Source: Phaeobacter cretensis (GTDB lineage: Bacteria; Pseudomonadota; Alphaproteobacteria; Rhodobacterales; Rhodobacteraceae). From it: a stretch of 64,000 nucleotides of DNA. This document shows, one piece after another, positions 27,016-35,262 of the stretch. The notes beneath the pieces were generated by a model. That model worked only from the letters and a program-made list of their open reading frames with translations, was not told the DNA's origin and did not search any database. Position 1 is the first letter of the stretch. Each line of letters opens with the position of its first letter. Where the stretch lies: the NCBI RefSeq assembly GCF_047372505.1, contig NZ_JBKBEU010000004.1, forward strand, positions 1-64,000. Reading direction: 5' to 3'. A program made the position numbers and the translations under genes.

Positions 27016-27066
27016 CAAGGCTTAGCAGCCCGTAGACCTCAAATATCGAAGGGCTGATAAGCCTTG
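27016..27066. repeat. 16-bp inverted repeat, possible hairpin
   Basis: Arms 27016-27031 and 27051-27066 match at 15 of 16 positions around a 19-nt loop. It lies about 55 bp past the stop of the GNAT gene (minus strand), but no T run follows, so termination is doubtful and a mobile-element remnant is an alternative. Confidence 0.45.
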
Positions 27067-27119
27067 TGGGAACGATTGGGCTGAATTGAATTCTCTATAT
27101 GGCCGGAATCTATCTCAGA

Positions 27120-27626
27120 TCAACCTCTTCGTGAGTGCCGATACACCAAATCATCCGGGTCCTGTTTTTCTGCTTTTTCATCAAGCTCAGCCCCAAGCTT
27201 TTCCGCAAGCCTCTGGGAACGCTGGTTTTGAGGGTCGATGTAGCTCACAAGAGTTTGCATTTTTTGCTCTTCAAATGCCCAACGCCGCATCTCAGTCGCT
27301 GCTTCGAATGCATACCCCTTGCCCTCTGCAAAATCGAAAACTTGCCAGCCGAGCTCTGGTTCCGGGCAGCGCGGGCCGTAGTTAATCTCGACCCTTCCAA
27401 CATATTTATTTGTAAAAGTATCCTCAATCGAAAGACTGCCAAAACCGAACATTTGCCACTGAGCGATTCCCTGACAAAAATCGCCCCAGGCATGCACAGT
27501 TAAAAATGGGCCTCCCATATACACGGATCGTTCCGATTTCATCAGATCCCGGAAGTCGGGCCAATCTTCGAAGGTTGGACGGCGTAACAACAAGCGTTCA
27601 GTTATTAATGCGGGAACAACGGTCAT
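27120..27626 (-). CDS. GNAT-family N-acetyltransferase (RimJ/RimL type)
   Basis: About 168 residues from the ATG at 27626. ATG at 27644 is an alternative, and neither has a strong ribosome site. The opening ITERLLLRRPTFEDWPDF, the central LSIEDTFTNKYVGRVEINYG, ELGWQVFDFAEGKGYAFEA (acetyl-CoA pyrophosphate loop region) and YIDPQNQRSQRLAEKLGAEL are typical of the RimJ/RimL branch. These enzymes acetylate amines on proteins or small molecules. The substrate is not readable. Like the neighbouring hydrolase it is lower in GC than the polysaccharide genes and belongs to the accessory patch between the NRPS and pyruvyl-transferase genes. Confidence 0.85.
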   Translation of the reverse strand: MTVVPALITERLLLRRPTFEDWPDFRDLMKSERSVYMGGPFLTVHAWGDFCQGIAQWQMFGFGSLSIEDTFTNKYVGRVEINYGPRCPEPELGWQVFDFAEGKGYAFEAATEMRRWAFEEQKMQTLVSYIDPQNQRSQRLAEKLGAELDEKAEKQDPDDLVYRHSRRG

Positions 27627-27843
27627 AATTCTTATCTGACTCATTTGGAACAAGGCTTGCGAAAATGGATGTATTCTTGATATTTAACGGCGCTTCGAAG
27701 GTTTGCAAGTTCGCCGCATTGTTTACTGTTAACCGGCCATCATCGATTTGCGCCCGCGCACACAACAAATGCCTTTAATTTACATTATGTTAAATAATAT
27801 GCATGCAGCACATTTTTGGCTGTGTTTTCATTGGACCATACAA

Positions 27844-27881
27844 GGGGTCTGTTCCGGCTCAGTGCAGAATGACACCTTTAG
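27844..27881 (+). repeat. left 38-bp terminal inverted repeat of the Tn3-type element
   Basis: Pairs with 28686-28723. The outer 33 bases are identical and the two differences fall in the last five inner bases. Confidence 0.88.
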
Positions 27882-28152
27882 CAATTTTTAGGACATTGTG
27901 ATCGACCGTTTGCGCAACTTTGAATGTGAAACAGGATATGAAAGGCGTCAGGGACGCCAAGTCGCCTCTTCTAGAGCGTGTCGCAAACCCTCGTTTGAGA
28001 AAGAAGCCTTTCGCTGCAACGTGCTCGAACTGGTAAGACGCGGACAGTGCTGCCATTCGCGAGTAGCTCGAATAGCTTTGCTTCCTGCGCTCAAACACAG
28101 CAGGGGCATGGGTTGCAACTTTTGTGCCATTTTCCCAGGCGCGGAGCTCGAC

Positions 28153-28590
28153 ATGGGACGACGGAAAGAACTGCAAGGCATATGCAATGATTTGCTCGAC
28201 AGCTTTGTAAGCAGATACAATGACCTAGATGGATATTGGGCTCTGGGAATGTTCCAGACCTACCTTCAGTCCGAGGCAAGACAGCAATTGAGTTTTTCGC
28301 TAGTCGGAACGGCAATAGAAAAAAACCCGTTTCCTCAGACATTTGAGTACTATCAGCGCGCACTCCTTAGACATCTAAGGGTTCGAAAAATGCCTTCCTC
28401 TTGGGTTAGAGAAGCAGACTTGGGGGTGCGGATGAATTCGCCGTCAGTGTTAATTTGCAGCCTCAAAATGACTACTGATCTTGGCAGAGAGTTCGTTGCA
28501 ACAGCTTATGTGTTTGCACGACCTCACAATCCGCAACTGGAGGCTCGCCGAGGTGGCAAACACGGGCCGGGTAACCAGAAAGGACAGTGA
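28153..28590 (+). CDS. hypothetical passenger protein of the Tn3-type element
   Basis: 145 residues from the ATG at 28153. The frame is open upstream to 27898, but that part is cysteine-rich and unconvincing. The product starts MGRRKELQGICNDLLDSF and has a mixed, soluble composition (RYNDLDGYWALGMFQTYLQ, FEYYQRALLRHLRVRKM, LICSLKMTTDLGREFVATAY). It ends with a basic, glycine-rich tail (EARRGGKHGPGNQKGQ). No signal peptide, membrane segment or known motif is seen. It looks like a genuine small protein, with coherent hydrophobic spacing and a closing stop inside the element, and it is not a transposase. I do not recognise the family. Confidence 0.5.
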   Translation: MGRRKELQGICNDLLDSFVSRYNDLDGYWALGMFQTYLQSEARQQLSFSLVGTAIEKNPFPQTFEYYQRALLRHLRVRKMPSSWVREADLGVRMNSPSVLICSLKMTTDLGREFVATAYVFARPHNPQLEARRGGKHGPGNQKGQ

Positions 28591-28685
28591 AAAAGTGTCG
28601 ATTTGTTGGTCATAAGATCAGTGGGTTTGGGCTCTTCCGGCATCTTCGCCGCATTCTGAACGAACGGCGGCTGTACGGAAAAACC

Positions 28686-28723
28686 CTTACGGTGTCATTC
28701 TGCACTGAGCCGGAACAGACCCC
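28686..28723 (-). repeat. right 38-bp terminal inverted repeat of the Tn3-type element
   Basis: Read on the minus strand it runs GGGGTCTG to GTAAG. It is followed immediately by the TACAA duplication. Confidence 0.88.
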
Positions 28724-28733
28724 TACAACGAAA

Positions 28734-28756
28734 GGCCGCCCTCTCTATGGGCGGCC
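28734..28756 (-). terminator. hairpin downstream of the pyruvyl-transferase gene
   Basis: Perfect eight-base arms GGCCGCCC and GGGCGGCC enclose a seven-base loop. On the minus strand it is followed by TTTCGTT and lies 43 bp past the gene's stop. The Tn3-type element ends just beyond it. Confidence 0.65.
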
Positions 28757-28799
28757 TTCGGCACCTCTTCACAGCATGCACCCCTCGCGGGATGATGGC

Positions 28800-30809
28800 T
28801 TACTCCGCCGGGATTTTCTGGGTGACCAGCTCGCCCAGCACCTCTTCAAGCGCAACAGCATCGCCGCCTCTCAGGCATGTCAGGGCAGTCCTGGGCAAAC
28901 GACGTTTGGCCCGCAGCAAGGGGGTTACCGGTCGCTTGCTGTCATGAGACAGCTCGGCACTGACCAGTCGCGATCCCGCCGCCTCACGCAGCCGCGCCAC
29001 ATGGGCCAGATCCAGCGGATGATCACCGTGGATGGCATAGATCCGCGTGGCCTCCCCAAATCCGGTGCAGGCATCACGGTAAGTACCGCTCCAGTCCAGC
29101 TTGCGCGCAGCCGGGAACCGGATCTCTCCAGGCATCAGAGCCTCGGCCAGTGTCGTGATCGGTTGCAGGGCGACCACGTTCTCCGCGCCGATCACATCGG
29201 CAAAGGACATGGCACCAAAGGCCCCCATGCCGGAACCAAGGGCGTGGATCTTGTCAAACCCCGCCAGCCACTCGCGAGTCTCCGGCGCCTGAAAATACTG
29301 TTCCAGATCCAGTGGACGATACCAGTTCTGCTGATGCGGCAACACTGACAACACCGCATAACCTGCCTTGATCAGAAAACGTTCGCCAAACCCCGGCCGC
29401 AACGGATCCTTGCGATCCAATGCCTGACCCGCCCCTTCAAAGGTGACAACCAACTCCCGTGCGCCCTCTGGCCGCAGCCGCCGCATGGCATAAGACGGGG
29501 TCAGCGTGGTGGTCGGCCACAGCCCCTCTGGCAGCGCCTCTTCCAGGTCTTTCTGGCGATGGGTGACGCCCAGATGACCCTGCCGGTCCACCGCAGGCAC
29601 CGGCTGCGCCTCTTCGGGCACAATGGTGTCGACCTCCAGCCCGTGTTCGGCCAAGGCCGCCACATATTCGGCATGGCGCTGGCGATAGGTCGTCTTCATC
29701 TTGTCCAGCATCTCGGGCGACAGATATTCATCCAGCGTCGCCTTCAGCCCCTTGCGCATGAATTTCTGCGTGTTCAGCGCCGGCAGGTCAAAATGCTCGG
29801 TCAGCTCAGCCACCCGGTTGTCATGTTTGAGGAAAATCGCGGGCTGTCCCGCCTGCAAGGCCGCAACCCCGCCATGAAAGCGGTCCCCGATATAGACATC
29901 ATGCAGCATCGCGGCCTGTCGCCAGGCGCCGGCCTCAGAGAAATAATAATAGCGGTTGAAGGCGACCTCATGGCCGGATTTGCGGCTCAGCCAGCGGTTC
30001 AATACGTCAGGCTGGGCAATGTTATTGCCCTCGTTATAGCCAAAGCGCTCACGGATGAATTTGCCATAGCCAAAGATCTCATCCTGGAACACATAAGAGG
30101 CGTCGATCTTGCCAAAGGCCTTGGCCAGTTCCGTGCCGCGTTCGACGATGGCGCCGTCGCGCATGGTCAGATGACCTGCGGTCATCACATTGGCCTGACG
30201 CCCCTTGGCCTGGGCCGCCGCCCCGTCGATGGCCAGGATCGACTGCGGATAGACATAGAGACTGGGGCAGCCCAGCACGGTGGTGTTTTCCAGACCGTTG
30301 TCAGCCAGCCACTGTGCCGTCTGGGTGCCACGCACCCCGAACAGGCTGGCCCGTTCATTGAGCAGCGCCAGAAGATCGCGGTTGCCCGGCATCAGATCCG
30401 TGAACGCATGAGAGCCCTGCATCCCGGCGCCCAACACCACAAAGGGCACTGCCCCGTCCAGCGCCTCAAGCGCGGTAAACAACCGGATACCATCGTGATT
30501 GGGGCGGATGAAATTGGCCAGCGACACCACGATAATGTCGAAATGCTCGGCGATGATCTCGGCAAAACCCTCCCCGAGGTTTTTCTGCAGGTTGGCGATA
30601 TTGCCCACGGCGGATCCATCCGGATCCTTGCGCAGGCTCCGGGCAGGCGCTTCGGCGTGAATGATATTGCCGCGGTTCCCGGTCAGCTTATGCGCCGGTT
30701 TCAACCCATGCAGACTGTCGGTCACTGTTGGCGGTACGCCCAGGATACTGGATAGTGCGGGATCCGGACGGTGGGCCGAAAGCACAGGAGCATGGAAAAG
30801 GATTCTCAT
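28800..30809 (-). CDS. polysaccharide pyruvyl transferase fused to an alpha/beta-hydrolase-like domain
   Basis: 669 residues. The ATG at 30809 fits the domain start (MRILFHAPVLSAHRP), and an open-frame extension to 31628 overlaps the divergent glycosyltransferase and is rejected. Residues ~1-390 match the polysaccharide pyruvyl transferase family: DIIVVSLANFIRP, FVVLGAGMQGS, RASLFGVRGTQTAQWLADNG, VLGCPSLYV, DVYIGDRFHGGVAALQAGQPA. These enzymes add pyruvate ketals from phosphoenolpyruvate to sugars. The C-terminal ~240 residues resemble an alpha/beta hydrolase (ELVVTFEGAGQ, IHALGSGMGAFGAMSFAD, IYAIHGDHPLDLAH). At the nucleophile elbow GSGMG a Gly replaces Ser, so catalysis is doubtful. A role in decorating the exopolysaccharide is inferred from family and neighbours. 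Confidence 0.82.
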   Translation of the reverse strand: MRILFHAPVLSAHRPDPALSSILGVPPTVTDSLHGLKPAHKLTGNRGNIIHAEAPARSLRKDPDGSAVGNIANLQKNLGEGFAEIIAEHFDIIVVSLANFIRPNHDGIRLFTALEALDGAVPFVVLGAGMQGSHAFTDLMPGNRDLLALLNERASLFGVRGTQTAQWLADNGLENTTVLGCPSLYVYPQSILAIDGAAAQAKGRQANVMTAGHLTMRDGAIVERGTELAKAFGKIDASYVFQDEIFGYGKFIRERFGYNEGNNIAQPDVLNRWLSRKSGHEVAFNRYYYFSEAGAWRQAAMLHDVYIGDRFHGGVAALQAGQPAIFLKHDNRVAELTEHFDLPALNTQKFMRKGLKATLDEYLSPEMLDKMKTTYRQRHAEYVAALAEHGLEVDTIVPEEAQPVPAVDRQGHLGVTHRQKDLEEALPEGLWPTTTLTPSYAMRRLRPEGARELVVTFEGAGQALDRKDPLRPGFGERFLIKAGYAVLSVLPHQQNWYRPLDLEQYFQAPETREWLAGFDKIHALGSGMGAFGAMSFADVIGAENVVALQPITTLAEALMPGEIRFPAARKLDWSGTYRDACTGFGEATRIYAIHGDHPLDLAHVARLREAAGSRLVSAELSHDSKRPVTPLLRAKRRLPRTALTCLRGGDAVALEEVLGELVTQKIPAE

Positions 30810-31073
30810 TATATCACCAAACGTTGTCAGCCACTGCCCGGTACATAGGAGCGAATGGCGCATAAGAATAAAGGGGGGGCGGCCACCGTGGCTTTGCGCA
30901 TCCGGTAGCCGCAGCCCCCGGGATTGCTGCGTTGCGCATATGTTAGCGCCGTGACCTCTCCAGGAACAAGCCCGGAAAGACCCGGCACGCCCTTGCAGGT
31001 GAAACTCTGCCCAGCCACGTGCACGGTCTTTCAAAGGGTTGCACCTGCAGCGCTCTCGCGGCATGGATAGGGA

Positions 31074-32318
31074 ATGAAATTTCTCTTTGTGCACCAGAAC
31101 ATGCCCGGCCAGTACCGGGAAATGATCCAGTGGCTGGCCAGTCAGGGCGAGCATGAGATCGTGTTTTTGACCCAGCGAAACGATGTGACGCTTCCCGGGG
31201 TCGCCACTGCGACCTACAGCAGCCACCATCAGCCTGCCGCAGATGCCTATGGGCTGTCCAAGGATTGGGAGGCAGCGGCCGGCAATGGCATTGGCGCCGC
31301 TCTTGCTGCGCGTCAGTTGGACTCCAGAGACGGGTTCAAACCCGATATCATCATTGGCCATACCGGCTGGGGTGAGCTGACCTTTATGAAAGAGGTCTGG
31401 CCAGATGTGCCGATCATTGGCTTCTTTGAATATTTCTACCGCACCAGTGGCGGACTGGTTGGCTTTGACCCGGAGACCCCTCCTGGCGAACACGCCGGAT
31501 TTTTTGCCCATGCCCGCAATACGGTGCCTTTTGCAAATATCGACGTGGTTGATTTGGGTCACAGCCCGACCGTCTGGCAGCGCGACCGCTTCCCCAAGAG
31601 CTTTCACGACAAGATCTACGTCAGCCATGACGGCATCCGCACCGACCGGCTGCAGCCGGATGCCAATGCCAGCATTGGTCTGGGCCGCTTGCCCAAGCCA
31701 CTAAGCCGCGATGATGAGGTGATCACCTATATCGCCCGCAATATGGAACGCACCCGTGGTTTTCACGTGATGATGCGCGCCCTGCCCAAGATCCTGTCGG
31801 AACGTCCCAATGCGCGGATCTTGATGATTGGTGGCAATGAGACCTCTTATGGGCGCGAAAGCACCCACCCGGCGGGGCTGCGCGGCGAGATGGAGGATGA
31901 GCTGGGCGATAGCGTTGATTGGAGCCGGGTGCATTTTCTCGGCCGGGTGCCTTACGGCGATCTGTGTAAGATCATCCGCATCAGCCGCTGCCATATCTAT
32001 CTGACCATGCCCTTTGTGCTCAGCTGGTCGCTGCTGGAATCTATGTCGATGCAGGCCACCGTGGTGGCGGCAGACGTGGAACCGGTGCGCGAGGCCGTCA
32101 CCCATAATGAGACCGGCATGTTGGTGGATTTCTTTGACTCCGCAGCGCTGGCCGATCAGGTGGTGGATGTGCTGGCCAATCCCGGCGCCTATGCCCATCT
32201 CGGCCCCAATGCCCGCGCTCATGTGGTGGAGACTTACGATTTTCTGACCCGCTGCATGCCCGAGCACGCCCGCCAGATCAACGCGCTCCTGCCCGCAAAT
32301 AAACAGCTGAAGATCTGA
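31074..32318 (+). CDS. glycosyltransferase family 4
   Basis: 414 residues. It has a two-domain GT-B fold: the N-terminal domain opens with MKFLFVHQNMPGQYREMI and includes DIIIGHTGWGE and IIGFFEYFYRTSGG. The C-terminal domain has DEVITYIARNMERTRGFHVMMRAL, ARILMIGGNETSYG, VHFLGRVPYGDLCKII and SWSLLESMSMQATVVAADVEPVREAV, where nucleotide-sugar-binding Glu residues usually lie. It is divergent from the pyruvyl-transferase gene, and the 264-bp spacer should carry both promoters. It probably adds one sugar of the repeat unit at the cytoplasmic face of the membrane. The donor cannot be told from sequence. Confidence 0.88.
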   Translation: MKFLFVHQNMPGQYREMIQWLASQGEHEIVFLTQRNDVTLPGVATATYSSHHQPAADAYGLSKDWEAAAGNGIGAALAARQLDSRDGFKPDIIIGHTGWGELTFMKEVWPDVPIIGFFEYFYRTSGGLVGFDPETPPGEHAGFFAHARNTVPFANIDVVDLGHSPTVWQRDRFPKSFHDKIYVSHDGIRTDRLQPDANASIGLGRLPKPLSRDDEVITYIARNMERTRGFHVMMRALPKILSERPNARILMIGGNETSYGRESTHPAGLRGEMEDELGDSVDWSRVHFLGRVPYGDLCKIIRISRCHIYLTMPFVLSWSLLESMSMQATVVAADVEPVREAVTHNETGMLVDFFDSAALADQVVDVLANPGAYAHLGPNARAHVVETYDFLTRCMPEHARQINALLPANKQLKI

Positions 32319-32338
32319 GACACCATCTTCGGGAGGAT

Positions 32339-32371
32339 CTGCGGTGGCCATCACCACCGCAGTCCCGTTTT
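32339..32371. terminator. terminator between convergent glycosyltransferase and LuxR genes
   Basis: Perfect nine-base arms CTGCGGTGG/CCACCGCAG enclose a six-base loop, with a GTTTTG tract on the plus side. It lies between two convergent stops 69 bp apart. Confidence 0.65.
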
Positions 32372-32386
32372 GTCCTGCAAGCTAGC

Positions 32387-33157
32387 TCAGGACAGGAATT
32401 GCTCCGAGGCCCAGATTGCGGCCTGGGTGCGGTTCTTGGCGCCCACTTTGCGAAAACAAGTGCGCAGATGCACCTTGACCGTGGCCTCACAGATGCCCAG
32501 CTCATTGGCGATGGATTTATTGGTGGCGCCATCGATCAGCTTGGTCAAAATCAACCACTCCCGCCCCGACAGGCCCCGCTCTGCCGCTGAGGCTGGCATG
32601 CTGCGCAGATCTTGACCTAAGCCTGCCCCGCTTGGCTTGATATCAGAGCCTATTTCTAGGTTTTTTCCATTAAATTGATCTGCTGGATCCCCCTCCTCCG
32701 AGGAGGAATGCGCCCCCTGCCCCACAGGATTCACCCTGTGATCACCACCAGAGACTGTGACCTCGGCGGCGCGCAGAGCGGCGGAAATATCCGATGGCAC
32801 GATGCGATAACCACTTTGTACAACCCGCAGGGCAGCAATCAGCGCATCGGCAGATTTGCGTTGCGGGATCACTGCTTCAGCATAAGCGCTCAGCGCGTTT
32901 TGCATACTGGTGGAACATTCACGCCCCATGATCAGGATCAGCAAAGAGGCGTCATTGCCTTCCTTGAACTGGCGTAACTCCTCCACCAGTTCGGGCCCGG
33001 TTTCATGGCTGTAATACAGCACCAGATCATCCAAACCCAGCCCAGATAACGTCGACAACTCATCACAACAGGTGCCGATCTGGTAATCGTTACTCTGGCA
33101 AATAGCCAGAAACATGTCGCGCAACAAACGACTTTCGCCCACAATATGAATAGGCAT
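32387..33157 (-). CDS. LuxR-type regulator with receiver-like N-terminus
   Basis: 256 residues from the ATG at 33157; an upstream in-frame start at 33247 lacks support. The N-terminal ~125 residues (MPIHIVGESRLLRDMFLAI, LDDLVLYYSHETGPELVEEL, LLILIMGREC, AVIPQRKSADALIAALRVV) look like a degenerate response-regulator receiver domain, with no clear phospho-acceptor Asp. A linker of about 65 residues follows. The C-terminal LuxR/NarL helix-turn-helix is LSGREWLILTKLIDGATNKSIANEL then CEATVKVHLRTCFRKVGAKNR. It resembles CsgD/LuxR regulators of biofilm genes. It is divergent from another LuxR-type gene across a 917-bp AT-rich region and is a candidate controller of the secretion operon or polysaccharide genes (inference). 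Confidence 0.85.
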   Translation of the reverse strand: MPIHIVGESRLLRDMFLAICQSNDYQIGTCCDELSTLSGLGLDDLVLYYSHETGPELVEELRQFKEGNDASLLILIMGRECSTSMQNALSAYAEAVIPQRKSADALIAALRVVQSGYRIVPSDISAALRAAEVTVSGGDHRVNPVGQGAHSSSEEGDPADQFNGKNLEIGSDIKPSGAGLGQDLRSMPASAAERGLSGREWLILTKLIDGATNKSIANELGICEATVKVHLRTCFRKVGAKNRTQAAIWASEQFLS

Positions 33158-34074
33158 GGTATACCCCCATAACTTCAAAAAAACTGATCCATACACGATC
33201 AGATCGTCTCTACGGATGATCTCCGGAACATGGACATCACCGGGCATCGGACAGGTTTGGAAATCCCGGCCTTACCCTCGCGGTTCCGCTGCGACCCCCG
33301 TCACAGATGGCACCCCGGTCTTATCTCTCTTGTGTTACCCCTCCCATTCTTCTGGTTCGGTAATGGCCGCCCAACGGCCCGACAGACAGCCTTATAGCCT
33401 GTCGAATAACTATCTAATAATGGGCCTAAATACGTCCGGCCCCCTGCCTCCAAATCGCAGCTGTTACTGGCGCTGTACCGCATTGCGGCACTTCAAAATA
33501 ACCCGAATCTCACCGTTTTTGTTAAAAAAAATACCTTTTGGTGGAATGTTGATACCCACACGTCTATCTCCTAAAGTCTTGTTTTTGATATATGCTTTTG
33601 TTTTATCAACAGGAATATCCTCAACAGAACAAAGCCCATAGATGTGGACATTCCTCAATTATCTTGTGGAAACATCAGGTTCAGTCAACCTATACATGTT
33701 TTGCCTTTGAAAATCTTCCCGCCAGAGATGGAATCATCCTACTTTTGCTCACACTGCACACGGGCTCTACGCCTTCCGAGGTAGGTCTCTCTGGTGATAT
33801 TTTTCAATAAGCGAATCCTTGCTGTTTCATAAGTAATTGAAATTCAACCGATTTTAAAAAATATCTATTTTCACCTTGTGGGTGACCCTAGGTCACTCTG
33901 CTAGATATAGATTAAATCTCAACGCTCTGCGGGATCCCCCCATGGTTGTTCATAGGGAAGCCCCGTTTACCCCATAAATCACCTCGCCCGAAGGGGTACG
34001 CCCTCTGCCCAATTTGACGGCAGCGACGATATGTTAGGTTGGGACATATTCGTTTTGATATGCCGGGGGGCAAT
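33158..34074. promoter_or_regulatory. 917-bp AT-rich divergent regulatory region
   Basis: This separates two divergent LuxR-type genes and is the most AT-rich long stretch besides the replication origin and 61.55-62.4 kb. It should hold both promoters and operators. The only candidate gene inside is the weak small ORF at 33464-33658. No clear palindromic operator was found by eye. Confidence 0.4.
33464..33658 (-). CDS. possible 64-residue protein (weak)
   Basis: The frame is open from a TTG at 33658, directly after an in-frame TAA, to a stop at 33464. The peptide (RNVHIYGLCSVEDIPVDK, GINIPPKGIFFNKNGEIRVI) has a balanced composition that reads like real coding sequence, but there is no ATG or GTG start and no ribosome-binding site. 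It may be a gene fragment left in the AT-rich spacer, or chance. No family recognised. Confidence 0.2.
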   Translation of the reverse strand: MRNVHIYGLCSVEDIPVDKTKAYIKNKTLGDRRVGINIPPKGIFFNKNGEIRVILKCRNAVQRQ

Positions 34075-35262
34075 ATGAATGTGTTCGGGGGCGCCGTAAT
34101 CGACACCGGCGAAATCGCTTTTGCGCGATCTTTTCAAAGACAAATGTCATCCATCACCACCACGGCCATTGCCGAGATTGATTGCAATGGCCCTTCTTGT
34201 CTGCTGGTGGCCACCAGCGACGATATTGAGAACGTAACGGGCTGCCGCGCCGATCTGCGGCCGAAGCCAGCCAAAAGCGTTCTACAGTCAGCATTGCAGA
34301 GCGGCGCGCTCAGCCACTGCACACAGCTGCATGATCCGCAACAGCATCCCAACTCATGGCCTGACTGGCTGGACCCCAAAGTCCTGCGTGCAGATACCTC
34401 AGGCAAATGCGGATGTGGATCCGGCCGTTGGGCAGTGTTCTCCTGCCATTTTGCTGACGGCAGCCAAGACCGGGTCGCGCTGCACTTGGAAGGCAGTCAA
34501 CATGACGCCCATTGCGCTGATATCCTGCCCGCCATCTGGCCGATTGCCCGTGAAGATGCGTTACGCGATATGCTGGATGTAAAGCCGGAACCCGGCACCA
34601 GCCTCGACACCTCCCCCGAGATCTCCGAGGCAATGCTGTGGACCATTTCCACCAAAAGCGACAGCGCCGTGCTGGTGCTGGATGCCTCCGGCCGGTTGCT
34701 CGATTGTAATGATGCCGGTTGCGAGATGCTGGCCGCGGGCAACCTGCTGCACAACAACGACGGGGTGCTGCGCTGTGCAAACAGCAGTGAGACCCGCGCG
34801 TTTTATGCGGCGGTGCAAAGCTGCGCCAAGATACCCTGCGCGGCGACCAAGACAGCCGTCGATACCCGCACGTCACCCGCAGTCTCCGGTGGCAACGCCA
34901 GTCAGGAGCTGATCCTGTTTCTTCGGGATGCCGCCTCGGGCATGCGGCTGCCGGTCTCGCTGACCTGCTATCTTTGCGCAGATACACGCCGCGCGCTGGT
35001 GGTGGCGATCCTGCCGCGCCAACCCGATCAACAGCGGATCGAGATGTTGGCCCAGAAAATGGGGCTGTCGCCCTGTGAAGCCCGGGTTGCGGCGCTGATC
35101 CAGCTGGGCCTGTCCAATCGCGAGGCGGCCCACATTGCTGGCATCAAGGAACAGACCTTCAACACCTATGCCAAGCGGGTTCTGTCCAAGCTTGAAGTGG
35201 CCGGTCGCACCGAAATGGCACAGCGGCTGACCTGGCAAGCCTCCCTGGGGAGAGTGTCATGA
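34075..35262 (+). CDS. LuxR-family transcriptional regulator with sensor-like N-terminus
   Basis: 395 residues from the ATG at 34075, preceded by GGGGGGC; in-frame starts at 34039 and 34060 are alternatives. The C-terminal ~65 residues are a LuxR/NarL helix-turn-helix (LSPCEARVAALIQLGLSNRE, then KEQTFNTYAKRVLSKLEVAGR). The preceding part contains a PAS-like segment (SDSAVLVLDASGRLLDCNDAG). The N-terminal half is cysteine-rich (CNGPSC, CGCGSG, SCHF, HCAD), which could mean metal or redox sensing; this is inference. It overlaps the next gene by four bases and precedes the RTX/type I secretion genes on the same strand, so it likely regulates them. Confidence 0.83.
   Translation: MNVFGGAVIDTGEIAFARSFQRQMSSITTTAIAEIDCNGPSCLLVATSDDIENVTGCRADLRPKPAKSVLQSALQSGALSHCTQLHDPQQHPNSWPDWLDPKVLRADTSGKCGCGSGRWAVFSCHFADGSQDRVALHLEGSQHDAHCADILPAIWPIAREDALRDMLDVKPEPGTSLDTSPEISEAMLWTISTKSDSAVLVLDASGRLLDCNDAGCEMLAAGNLLHNNDGVLRCANSSETRAFYAAVQSCAKIPCAATKTAVDTRTSPAVSGGNASQELILFLRDAASGMRLPVSLTCYLCADTRRALVVAILPRQPDQQRIEMLAQKMGLSPCEARVAALIQLGLSNREAAHIAGIKEQTFNTYAKRVLSKLEVAGRTEMAQRLTWQASLGRVS

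Larger units (their letters stand above)
27839..28728. mobile_element. Tn3-family miniature element (non-autonomous) with 5-bp target duplication
   Basis: The element spans 27844-28723 (880 bp). Its ends are 38-bp inverted repeats, 27844-27881 and the reverse complement of 28686-28723. Both begin GGGGTCTG; the right one ends GTAAG and the left one TTTAG, with 36 of 38 positions identical. A GGGG start, 38-bp length and a TAAG-like inner end are the known signature of Tn3-family termini. The same five bases TACAA flank it at 27839-27843 and 28724-28728, the expected Tn3 target duplication. It has no transposase or resolvase, so it would depend on a transposase elsewhere. It carries one small passenger gene. 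Confidence 0.88.

Noticed and set aside
27016..27066. Integron attC site
   Set aside because: No paired GTTRRRY/RYYYAAC core sites and no integrase gene.
27859..28176. 105-residue minus-strand frame in the left half of the Tn3-type element, considered as a transposase remnant
   Set aside because: No resemblance to Tn3 TnpA or resolvase; too short and without motif.
28800..31628. 942-residue version of the pyruvyl-transferase protein
   Set aside because: The extension lies antisense to a clear glycosyltransferase; the family start is at 30809.
33156..33641. 161-residue plus-strand frame in the AT-rich spacer
   Set aside because: Irregular composition, no ribosome site, and overlaps the LuxR promoter region.
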